The notes beneath the pieces are model-generated. The model ran no database searches and had not been told where the DNA came from. It was given only the letters and a program-made list of their open reading frames with translations. A stretch of 15,928 nucleotides of DNA from Chloroflexia bacterium. GTDB taxonomy: Bacteria; Chloroflexota; Chloroflexia; QHBQ01; JADMIH01. Both the position numbers and the translations under genes were made by a program. The stretch covers positions 1-15,928 of the forward strand of contig JAICKM010000068.1 of assembly GCA_025927935.1 (NCBI GenBank), given 5' to 3'. Below, piece by piece: positions 1-5,876 of the stretch (positions are counted from its first letter, which is position 1; every line of letters starts with the position of its first letter).

Positions 1-126
1 ATCTCCGACCAACTCCAGGACGAGATCGCCGACGACCCCGAACAGAACCGCTACGAGCAGGAGACCCAGCACGGCATTAAGCAAGGCGCGATCTTCCACG
101 AGGACGCCTGCCGCTGCCTGCCCTGA
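1..126 (+). CDS. 3' end of an unidentified gene (partial)
   Basis: Frame 1 is open from the left edge to a TGA at 124-126, giving the last 41 residues of a protein whose start lies outside the window. The fragment is acidic and Gln-rich at first (IADDPEQNRYEQE) and ends HEDACRCLP, with two Cys near the C-terminus. I do not recognise the family. Its stop codon directly abuts the stop codon (complement, 127-129) of the converging regulator gene, so there is no spacer and no room for a terminator between them. Coding is supported only by the open frame and codon style; the fragment is too short for more. Confidence 0.5.
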   Translation: MSDQLQDEIADDPEQNRYEQETQHGIKQGAIFHEDACRCLP

Positions 127-2643
127 TTAGGACTCCTGGGCATATACGATCGCCTGCTCAATGGTCAGCGCTCGGCCCAGGCGCCGCGCTGCCTCAAACT
201 CCTCCTCCCCCAACAGGTGCCTAGCCGCCGTAGCCGCCTGCTCGTAGATACTCTGCTGGAGGGTCCACAATGTCGTCGTCGTCGCTTCCAGCAGTGCTTC
301 CGTGGCCCCTACCAGGACGGCCGCGCGGCGCGCCGTAGATGCACGCCCCGCCGCGATTCCCGCCAGAATGGCGAAGGAGTGGGCGATGCCCCGCTTATCC
401 ATCAGTTCCTTGTTGATGACTAAGCCTTCCTCACAATACGCGCAGGCTGGATCAAAGTCGCCCTGCGCCAGGGACACGCTCGCCAGGCCCCGCAAGGCGA
501 GGCCAATCCCCCACTTGTTGTCGAGTTCCCGGCTGATAGCCAGGCTCTCAGCAAATAGCGCCTGTGCTCCGGCCAGGTCCGCTTGATCCTGCGCCAATTC
601 CCCGAGAAAGCTTAGGCTCCAGGCGATACCCCACTTGTGGTCCTGCGCCCGGTTGATAGCCAGGCTCTCATCGTAATAAGCGCGGGCCAGCGCCAACTCC
701 CCTAAGCGCTGCACTGTTTGGCCTAGCAGGCCCAGCATGTGCGCCGTATTATGATGGTCGCCTACTTCCCGGCTGATCGCCAGGGTCTCTGCATAAAAGG
801 TTCGGGCTGTGGCAGTGTCGCCTTGTTGCCCGGCCTGGTTTCCTGCGGTGAGCAGCGCCGCCATAATGCCCCACTTGTAGCCGAGCCGGAGACTGATCTG
901 GAGGGCCTCGTCGTTTAGAGGGCCCGCAGTCGCAAACTCGGCCTGGTCCACCGCCATGCTCGCCGCCCCGATCAACGCCCGCACCCGCGCGCGATCCAGC
1001 AAGATCCGTTCGGCCTCCGTCTGCTCTGGGGACCGTAAGTCATGCTGCAAGGCTACGTCCAACCAGTGGCGCCCCTCCTGGATGTACCCTTTGAAGTCCC
1101 AGAACCGCCACATCGCCGCACAGATGCGCAACCCGGTTGCCCAGCGCGCTTGCGACTCGCTGCCGCCGGCTTTCAGTGCCCACGCAAGCGCCGCGCGCAA
1201 GTTGTCGTGCTCGTGCTCGAGTTGGCGCACCTGCTCCGTCGGCTCTTCCGTCCACGTGCTTGGCTCAGTCTGCTCCACTAAATGCATGAAGTATAAGGCG
1301 TGCCTCTCGCTGAGCGCCTCTAACTCCGCACTCTCCACAAGCTTCTCCCTGGCGTATTCGTGGATCGTCTCCAGCATCGTGTAGCGCGACGCGCCCGCCA
1401 CCACCGGTTCCTGCCGCAACAGGCTCTTGTCCACCAGCGAGGCGATCCCTTCCAGTACGTGGTTCGGCAATCTGCCGTCCCCGTTGCACACCGCCGCCAC
1501 TGCCACCAGCGTGCAGCCGCCCACAAACACGCCCAACCGGCGAAACAGCATCTGTTCCTCCGGATCGAGCAGGTTGTAACTCCAATCAATCGCCCGGCGT
1601 AGCGTTTGCTGCTTCGCCGGCAGGTGTCGCCCGCCGCGCGCCAGTAGCCCTAAGCGATTCTCGCGTAGATATGCTGCGATCTCCGGCGCGGAGAGCAGAT
1701 TCATGCGCGCCGCGGCCAGCTCGATGGCTAACGGCAAGCCGTCCAACAGGGTGCAGATAGTTGACACGGGGGCGGCGGTCTGCTCGGTCAGGGCGAAGTC
1801 TGGCGCGACCGCCTGGGCGCGCTGCATAAACAACGCGATCGCCGGATAGGCCAGCATGGCGGGCAGGTCCGGCAGGTGGGCCGGGTCCGGGAAGGCGAGC
1901 GGCGGCACCGGCACCTGTCGCTCCCCTGGTACGTGCAGGGCCTCCCGGCTGGTGAGCAATACCTTCAGCCCGCGACAGGCGCCCAGCAATTCGACTACTG
2001 TTGGCGCCGCATCCAGCACTTGTTCGAAGTTGTCGAGCAGAAGCAGCAGCTGCCGTTGCTTGAGGAAGGCTATTAGACTCGCCAGCCGCGACCCGGTGCC
2101 ACCCTCCGGCACCCCTAGTGTCTGCGCGATGGTCGGGATCACGAGGGCCGGGTCGCTTACGGGCGCAAGCGCCACGAAGAATACGCCTTCGTGGAACTTG
2201 TCAAGCATTGCGCTAGCCGCATCCAAAGCGAGGCGGGTCTTGCCGATACCCGGCGGGCCAACCATGGTCAGCAGGCGTACATGCTTGCTTAGCAGCAGCG
2301 CGCCGGTCGCCGCGATCTCCTGCTCCCGGCCGATGAGGCGTGTCAGCGGGGCCGGCAGGTTAGCGGGGTTTGGCGCGGGTATCACGCGGAACCGGGTGTC
2401 CGCGTCCATGCCGTCCAGCTCACCACGAGCGAACTTGCGAAACGCTTCCGCCTCGCCGGCTGGAATATCCAGCCGGCCGGCCAGCAGCGCGGCGAGTTGC
2501 GGGGACGGGCTGCGCACACCTGCTTCGATCTTGCGCACAAGGGATACAGAGCAGGCGACACTCTCGGCTAGCTCTTCCTGGGTCAGCCCGCATGCTTTTC
2601 GGCGCCGGCTGAGCCAGGGGCCGAATCGCGCTGCCTGGTCCAT
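127..2643 (-). CDS. XRE-HTH / STAND ATPase / TPR regulator
   Basis: An 838-residue signal-transduction ATPase of the STAND type. Residues about 8-60 form an XRE-like helix-turn-helix (RRKACGLTQEELAESV). An NB-ARC-like NTPase begins about residue 100 (LIGREQEI), with Walker A GPPGIGKT at 129-136, Walker B LLLLLDN ending about 205, the sensor-like LLTSRE at 229-233, and GLPLAIELAAAR further on. The C-terminal third consists of tetratricopeptide units of about 40 residues that repeat a KWGIA...GELAxxQxDLAxAxxxxxESLAISRE pattern. In this family an unknown ligand bound by the TPRs is thought to release ATP-dependent oligomerisation, which then controls DNA binding. The ATG at 2643 is fixed by AAGGGAGG (complement of 2649-2656) five bases upstream. 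The target is unknown; the divergent small genes to its right are candidates. Domain assignment is firm, the regulated function is not. Confidence 0.9.
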   Translation of the reverse strand: MDQAARFGPWLSRRRKACGLTQEELAESVACSVSLVRKIEAGVRSPSPQLAALLAGRLDIPAGEAEAFRKFARGELDGMDADTRFRVIPAPNPANLPAPLTRLIGREQEIAATGALLLSKHVRLLTMVGPPGIGKTRLALDAASAMLDKFHEGVFFVALAPVSDPALVIPTIAQTLGVPEGGTGSRLASLIAFLKQRQLLLLLDNFEQVLDAAPTVVELLGACRGLKVLLTSREALHVPGERQVPVPPLAFPDPAHLPDLPAMLAYPAIALFMQRAQAVAPDFALTEQTAAPVSTICTLLDGLPLAIELAAARMNLLSAPEIAAYLRENRLGLLARGGRHLPAKQQTLRRAIDWSYNLLDPEEQMLFRRLGVFVGGCTLVAVAAVCNGDGRLPNHVLEGIASLVDKSLLRQEPVVAGASRYTMLETIHEYAREKLVESAELEALSERHALYFMHLVEQTEPSTWTEEPTEQVRQLEHEHDNLRAALAWALKAGGSESQARWATGLRICAAMWRFWDFKGYIQEGRHWLDVALQHDLRSPEQTEAERILLDRARVRALIGAASMAVDQAEFATAGPLNDEALQISLRLGYKWGIMAALLTAGNQAGQQGDTATARTFYAETLAISREVGDHHNTAHMLGLLGQTVQRLGELALARAYYDESLAINRAQDHKWGIAWSLSFLGELAQDQADLAGAQALFAESLAISRELDNKWGIGLALRGLASVSLAQGDFDPACAYCEEGLVINKELMDKRGIAHSFAILAGIAAGRASTARRAAVLVGATEALLEATTTTLWTLQQSIYEQAATAARHLLGEEEFEAARRLGRALTIEQAIVYAQES
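480..910 (-). repeat. ~120-bp direct repeats encoding TPR units
   Basis: Inside the regulator gene, the motif CCCACTTGT recurs at about 509, 629 and 869. At the first two it is followed by a shared GATAGCCAGGCTCTC stretch. The spacing is a multiple of 120 bp, that is, 40 codons. Nucleotide-level similarity between TPR units suggests fairly recent duplication or ongoing homogenisation of the sensor repeats. Confidence 0.6.
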
Positions 2644-2648
2644 GGCTG

Positions 2649-2656
2649 CCTCCCTT
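2649..2656 (-). promoter_or_regulatory. Ribosome binding site of the STAND regulator
   Basis: The minus-strand sequence AAGGGAGG lies five bases before the ATG at 2643. It is the only strong Shine-Dalgarno match near the N-terminal HTH and decides the start. Confidence 0.7.
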
Positions 2657-2713
2657 CTCCGGCTCCTAGTGCGGCTTGCTGGGGACCGCAGACGCTACCG
2701 ACCAACGAGTACG

Positions 2714-2729
2714 GCGCGATAAATCGCGC
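2714..2729. promoter_or_regulatory. Palindrome GCGCGATAAATCGCGC, possible operator
   Basis: Two perfect 7-base half-sites (GCGCGAT / ATCGCGC) are separated by AA, 71-86 bases upstream of the regulator start and downstream of its best promoter. A compact dyad of this size suits binding by an XRE-type HTH dimer, so autoregulation is possible. This is inferred only from symmetry and position. Confidence 0.4.
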
Positions 2730-2835
2730 AACTACACTCAAGAGGTCCCTGGAACCTGCACTAGCAAGCAAGACGCGAACGCGGCCAAGTAGGGTGCGAT
2801 TCTGTGTCACTGGTGTGGCGGTGATTGTGACGTCC

Positions 2836-2844
2836 ATTATAGCA
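2836..2844 (-). promoter_or_regulatory. Extended -10 promoter (TGCTATAAT) for the regulator
   Basis: The minus strand reads TGCTATAAT, a perfect extended -10 element, with no good -35 at 16-18 bases. Extended -10 promoters tolerate a weak -35. Transcription from here would give a leader of about 185 bases that contains the dyad at 2714-2729. Confidence 0.4.
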
Positions 2845-2869
2845 TCTCCTGCGCTAGAATGGGAACAAC

Positions 2870-2887
2870 GAGCACGGGCCCGTGCTC
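2870..2887. promoter_or_regulatory. 18-bp perfect palindrome, possible operator
   Basis: GAGCACGGGCCCGTGCTC is a perfect 18-base palindrome with no spacer. It sits just upstream of the regulator's -10 (minus strand) and 24 bases before a strong + strand ribosome binding site, so it could serve either direction. A palindrome with no loop is more like a protein site than an RNA hairpin. Confidence 0.4.
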
Positions 2888-2922
2888 ATTCAGGAAACCG
2901 TCAGCATGTAAGGAGGCATAAG

Positions 2923-3168
2923 ATGCCGGCATATCGGTTCTCCCAATGGTTCCTGGCGGGTGTCATGATACGCAGGGGCTCCTGCCTTGGCGCGCGTGCC
3001 TTCGCCGCAAGCCGGGCCGGTCCGACACCGTCCGATCCGGCCGCACGCTTTCAATTCCGCACCGCGGGCTTGCCTCAACCGGATCCATACCGGGGCAACG
3101 GCGCACCGGCCGCACTACCCCTACCGGTGGCGCGCCACCATACCTCGGCCTATCTCACCGAAGCCTGA
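2923..3168 (+). CDS. Doubtful 81-residue ORF with strong RBS
   Basis: An ATG at 2923 follows AAGGAGG (2910-2916) by six bases, as good a ribosome binding site as any in the window, and the frame stays open to a TGA at 3166-3168. The product is rich in Arg, Pro and Ala and starts MPAYRFSQWFLAGVM, with no recognisable domain. That composition is what random GC-rich sequence yields. Either the RBS marks a genuine small protein, or it is a relic of a gene whose body has decayed or been replaced. The RBS is observed; coding is uncertain. Confidence 0.25.
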   Translation: MPAYRFSQWFLAGVMIRRGSCLGARAFAASRAGPTPSDPAARFQFRTAGLPQPDPYRGNGAPAALPLPVARHHTSAYLTEA

Positions 3169-3226
3169 GAGTAGAGACCCGCGCCGCGGGCTGCTCTGGA
3201 ATCCGGCAAACTGGGAGGTGCAGGTG

Positions 3227-3454
3227 ATGCGCCCGAAACCATCTTGTAATTCGCACCTGTTCATGGTGCGGTTCTGGATCCAGGGAGCCGGCGACAGCCC
3301 GCCCCAATGGGGCGGGAAGATACAAAACCCGATAACCGGCGAATTTCATTACTTCCGCGGCTGGGCGATGCTTGTCGATACGTGTCTTGCCATGTTGCCG
3401 CCGGTGGAACCCAGGCTACCCGATCAAGAACCGGAGCTATCGGATAAGAGCTAG
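3227..3454 (+). CDS. Small conserved-type protein (VRFW...PQWGGKI)
   Basis: A 75-residue protein. GGGAGG at 3213-3218 lies eight bases before the ATG at 3227; a GTG at 3224 is an equally possible start one codon earlier. The core (FMVRFWIQG, then PPQWGGKIQNPITGEFHYFRGW, then LVDTCLAML) reads like a small compact alpha/beta domain: strand, strand, GE turn, YFR strand, final helix. From memory it resembles short Chloroflexota proteins with F-V-R-x-W, P-x-W-x-G-x-I-x-H and G-E-x-x-Y-F-R signatures, for which I know no function. The last 20 residues are Pro/Glu/Asp-rich and probably disordered. The gene stands alone and is divergent from the STAND regulator. Odd feature: a perfect 8-bp hairpin (3298-3316) lies inside the coding sequence. 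Confidence 0.65.
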   Translation: MRPKPSCNSHLFMVRFWIQGAGDSPPQWGGKIQNPITGEFHYFRGWAMLVDTCLAMLPPVEPRLPDQEPELSDKS

Positions 3455-3556
3455 CCGGTTCCCTGTCCGCACAGGCGATCAGCCGTGCGCAGGCAACAGA
3501 TGATCGGGACGTCCGGTTCCGTCCTTCCTCGTACATCACCGAAGGAGAGACCCGCT

Positions 3557-3598
3557 ATGGCTGATGTGCAGCCCACCAGGAACACATTTCATTGCTGA
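3557..3598 (+). CDS. 13-codon upstream ORF (possible leader peptide)
   Basis: ATG at 3557 follows AAGGAG (3542-3547) by nine bases and encodes MADVQPTRNTFHC before a TGA at 3596-3598. It ends 35 bases before the GTG start of the cupin gene. It could be a leader peptide, a decayed gene start, or chance. No run of regulatory codons is obvious. Confidence 0.25.
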   Translation: MADVQPTRNTFHC

Positions 3599-3633
3599 TG
3601 TGTCTACTTCAAGATTCCAAGGAGGTAAATGCC

Positions 3634-4581
3634 GTGAAATCGCTAACTCTGCGGGCGCTGCTTGCCGCTGTACTGATCTTCGTGCTGGCACCCAGCGTAA
3701 GCGGGGCGCAGACCCCCGCTGCCCCGAGCGTGACTTACAAGTCGACCATCGACGGCCTGACCATCAACGGCGCATTCGATCTGGTCAACCAGATCATCGA
3801 CTTCCCACCCGGTGCGATCAGCGCCGTCCATGTGCATGGCGGGCAGGGCCTGGCGCTCGTGCTGGCCGGCGAGATCACCTTCCGCCCCGAGGGCAAGGCA
3901 GCGCAGGTCGCCAAACCGGGCGATGTCTACGTCGATACCCCAGGGGTGCCGCACCTGGCCGCCAACACCGGCAGCACCGTTGCGCGCCTCTCGTTCATGG
4001 TGGCGCTCCCGCAAGGCGCGACCCTGACCACGGCGGTGGGGAGTACGCCCACCGCCAACCCGGCGGCGGTGGCTCCGAAGGTGGTCTATACCTCCCGCTA
4101 CCCTGGTATCACCATGGCGGGCCCATTCAGCATGGTCAACCAGATCGTCGACTTTCCTCCGAATGCCAGCACGGCCCTGCACGTGCATGGCGGGCCGGGG
4201 ATGGCGACGGTGCTGGATGGCGAGCTGGTATTCCGCCCGGAAGGCAAGGTCAATCAGCCGGCCAAACCCGGCGACGTGTATCTAGACGTACCAGGGACAC
4301 CGCATCGGGCCGTCAATGAAGGGAGCACCCCCGCGCGCCTCTCGTTCGCCGTGGTGGTGCCGCAGGGCGCAGGGGTTACAACGCCGCTGCAACAGGTATC
4401 CCCCCCCGCGGCAGGTCCAACGCCAGGGCCAGGTCCTGCCGAACCTGGCGCGGCGCCGGTTGGGATGCCCAGCACGGGCTCGGCGGAGGGAGCCGGTGGC
4501 GCGCTACCGTTGCTGGTGGTGGTTGGGCTGCTGCTGGTGGCGGCCGGCGCCCGCCTTCTGCGCCGCCAAAGGCAGCCTTGA
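3634..4581 (+). CDS. Exported two-cupin protein with MPSTG sortase-like tail
   Basis: A 315-residue protein. The GTG at 3634 is chosen because AAGGAGG (3619-3625) lies eight bases upstream and the resulting N-terminus (MKSLTLRALLAAVLIFVLAPSVSGAQ) is a clean signal peptide. Two similar cupin barrels follow. Cupin 1 has HVHGG at 66-70 and PGVPHLAAN at 103-111; cupin 2 has HVHGG at 183-187 and PGTPHRAVN at 220-228. Both keep the His pair of motif 1 and the His of motif 2, but the usual motif-1 Glu is absent, so metal binding, if any, is atypical. A Pro/Gly-rich linker (255-277) leads to MPSTG (278-282), a hydrophobic stretch and RLLRRQRQP, the layout of a sortase-sorted surface protein. No sortase gene is in view. 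Likely a surface-displayed binding protein; substrate unknown. Confidence 0.85.
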   Translation: MKSLTLRALLAAVLIFVLAPSVSGAQTPAAPSVTYKSTIDGLTINGAFDLVNQIIDFPPGAISAVHVHGGQGLALVLAGEITFRPEGKAAQVAKPGDVYVDTPGVPHLAANTGSTVARLSFMVALPQGATLTTAVGSTPTANPAAVAPKVVYTSRYPGITMAGPFSMVNQIVDFPPNASTALHVHGGPGMATVLDGELVFRPEGKVNQPAKPGDVYLDVPGTPHRAVNEGSTPARLSFAVVVPQGAGVTTPLQQVSPPAAGPTPGPGPAEPGAAPVGMPSTGSAEGAGGALPLLVVVGLLLVAAGARLLRRQRQP

Positions 4582-4604
4582 TAGCTGCAAGCGAGCGCGC
4601 GAGG

Positions 4605-4649
4605 CGGCCGGCGTGGAACGGCACCCACCATCGCACTAAGCGCCGGCCG
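4605..4649 (+). terminator. GC-rich inverted repeat downstream of the cupin gene
   Basis: CGGCCGGCG (4605-4613) and CGCCGGCCG (4641-4649) are perfect 9-base inverted repeats with a 27-base loop, 24 bases after the stop. There is no T-tract, so intrinsic termination is only a possibility. Confidence 0.3.
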
Positions 4650-4662
4650 AACGATGACCACC

Positions 4663-4754
4663 TACTGAGCGGCATAATAAGGGGTAAACAGTTTGTGACT
4701 GGTTTCAGTGGCGTTTTCCAGACAAATGTTTAGATCCTCATGCGCCGCTCAGTA
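4663..4754. mobile_element. 92-bp MITE-like hairpin element with TA ends
   Basis: The element begins TACTGAGCGGC (4663-4673) and ends with its exact reverse complement GCCGCTCAGTA (4744-4754). Pairing resumes inward: TAAACA-G-TTTGT...CTGG (4685-4702) matches the complement of CCAG-ACAAA-TGTTTA (4718-4732), leaving a 15-base loop at 4703-4717. The two ends read TA, as expected for a TA target duplication in the IS630/Tc1-mariner manner. It is visibly more AT-rich than its surroundings and carries no ORF. A long structured RNA element is the alternative. No parent transposase is in the window. Confidence 0.5.
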
Positions 4755-4791
4755 ATGGGGCCAACGCGGTCCAGTGGCCGTGCTAATCCCG

Positions 4792-4800
4792 AAAGGAGGT
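4792..4800 (+). promoter_or_regulatory. Strong ribosome binding site AAAGGAGGT
   Basis: AAAGGAGGT is a near-complete anti-16S match six bases before the ATG at 4807. It fixes the start of the secreted orphan protein. Confidence 0.7.
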
Positions 4801-4806
4801 TTCCCC

Positions 4807-5211
4807 ATGAGTCCGATCCGTGCGTTCCGGTTCTTTATCCTGGTGGGCGTGCTGGGTAGTGTCTTGAGCCTGGCGGACGCGGTCCCGCAGGTGAGCACAG
4901 CCGGCTATGGCCCCGATGATGACTATGTGCTGGTCAAGAACTGCCCGCTCCGTATGTGCGCCGAGCCGGCGGACTGGCGACCGGGGGAGCAACTGCTCCA
5001 TCAGCTCTTCACTCAACAGGGCTGGAGTCAGGATCCCGCGGTGGTGTCGCGGATAGATCACTACCGGCTGACCTGGGGCAAGTGGGCGGCCGATCACCTC
5101 TACTACATCGATGAGTCCACCCCGGCGGCCCGGCGCACGGCGTTGAATACCGTGCTGCATGATCTGCGTGGGCGTAGCATCCACATTGTGCGCGTCCCGG
5201 CCGTTCGCTAG
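4807..5211 (+). CDS. Secreted protein of unknown function
   Basis: A 134-residue protein. The start follows AAAGGAGGT by six bases. The N-terminus MSPIRAFRFFILVGVLGSVLSLADA is a signal peptide with probable cleavage after ADA (about residue 25). The mature part has a closely spaced Cys pair, C46 and C51 (KNCPLRMCAEP), that could form a disulfide. A Trp/Tyr-rich middle (LTWGKWAADHLYYIDES) and a C-terminal strand (RSIHIVRV) follow. I recognise no family. It is the second of three consecutive exported proteins on this strand, but gaps of about 150-225 bases and separate ribosome binding sites argue against tight co-translation. The signal peptide and RBS make coding likely; no function can be assigned. 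Confidence 0.7.
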   Translation: MSPIRAFRFFILVGVLGSVLSLADAVPQVSTAGYGPDDDYVLVKNCPLRMCAEPADWRPGEQLLHQLFTQQGWSQDPAVVSRIDHYRLTWGKWAADHLYYIDESTPAARRTALNTVLHDLRGRSIHIVRVPAVR

Positions 5212-5262
5212 GATCACCGCCACGGCAAAGGTCGCTCTGTCTTGAGCGCTTTCAACGATCCG

Positions 5263-5292
5263 TTGCACAACCCGTTTGAGCATCACTATAGA
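5263..5292 (+). promoter_or_regulatory. Candidate sigma70-type promoter
   Basis: TTGCAC (5263-5268) and TATAGA (5287-5292) are separated by 18 bases, about 75 bases before the ATG at 5368. The match to consensus is moderate. Confidence 0.4.
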
Positions 5293-5367
5293 GGCGACAA
5301 CGCTCTGACAAGTCGCCGAGACTTGCGACGAATTTGCGGGCGGCCAGCGTGCAAAGGATGGTGTGAT

Positions 5368-5769
5368 ATGAACGGCATGAATGGATCCCGGCGACGACTA
5401 CTGGCGGTAGTGATAGGGTCCGCGTTGGTCCTCGTCCTTGTGTGGAGCCTAGGTTCCCAAACGGCAGCGGGCAGCCTGCCTCGGAACGAGACGGCTCTCG
5501 CCGCTGCCCACGAGCAGGTAGTGGCGCCATTGAAGCCGGACTGGGTCGAGGCACTACTTGATGAGCGAGCAACCGCTCTGCGGGCACTCCTAGATGCTCG
5601 CGATCTGCTGTCGGCCCGGCCCGGACCAGATCTAGCGAAGTCTCGCCAGCGCGGGGCGGCCCCGCTGAAACCGGATTGGGTGGAGGCGCTACTGGATGCG
5701 CGCGCCGGCGCCCGGCGCGCGCTGCTGGAGGCCCACGATCTGGTAACCACCCCATGGCAGCGCCGATAG
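5368..5769 (+). CDS. Membrane-anchored protein with duplicated KPDWVEALLD unit
   Basis: A 133-residue protein. A Lys/Arg-led N-terminus (SRRR at 7-10) is followed by one hydrophobic segment (about 11-30), either a signal peptide or an N-terminal anchor. The rest is dominated by two copies of a 29-residue unit at 53-81 and 98-126 (45-residue period), each reading APLKPDWVEALLDxRAxAxRALLxAxDL and predicted to be helical. The nucleotide copies at 5524-5610 and 5659-5745 differ mainly at synonymous or mild positions. The ATG at 5368 follows a weak AAAGGA (5353-5358) by nine bases; ATG at 5377 is an alternative. I know no family for it. The duplicated helical unit facing outside suggests a binding or scaffolding role, which is inference. 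Confidence 0.65.
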   Translation: MNGMNGSRRRLLAVVIGSALVLVLVWSLGSQTAAGSLPRNETALAAAHEQVVAPLKPDWVEALLDERATALRALLDARDLLSARPGPDLAKSRQRGAAPLKPDWVEALLDARAGARRALLEAHDLVTTPWQRR

Positions 5770-5803
5770 GCGGCAGTTCCAGAGGATGGGATGGTAAGAC
5801 CTG

Positions 5804-5836
5804 GCCCTGGATGCCTTATCACCAGGCATCCGGGGC
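5804..5836. terminator. Bidirectional hairpin between convergent genes
   Basis: A 12-bp stem (5804-5815 with 5825-5836, one T-G wobble) closes a 9-base loop in the gap between the + gene ending at 5769 and the - gene ending at 5877. No clear T-tract follows on either side, but position and stability fit a shared terminator. Confidence 0.55.
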
Positions 5837-5876
5837 ACGGCAGCTGTGGGCTAATGATGCGAAGCTAACGGTAATA

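Larger units (their letters stand above)
2644..3226. other. Gene-poor region between regulator and small gene
   Basis: About 580 bases with no confident gene. It holds the regulator's presumed promoter, two palindromes (2714-2729 and 2870-2887), a doubtful 81-codon ORF at 2923-3168, and a GC hairpin CCCGC-GCC-GCGGG at 3178-3190. No remnant of a known protein family is visible in any frame. Confidence 0.5.

Noticed and set aside
1856..2722. 288-codon + strand open frame opposite the STAND ATPase
   Set aside because: Ser/Arg/Pro-rich low-information translation lying antisense to the NTPase and HTH domains.
2946..3227. 93-codon + strand frame overlapping the doubtful ORF at 2923
   Set aside because: No ribosome binding site, Arg/Gly/Thr-rich random-looking translation, and no domain.
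3480..3530. Group II intron fragment (AGCCGTGCG ... GACGTCCGGTTCCG)
   Set aside because: The words recall the sequence around intron domain IV/V, but no domain V, no reverse transcriptase and no boundary sequences are present. The resemblance is too short.
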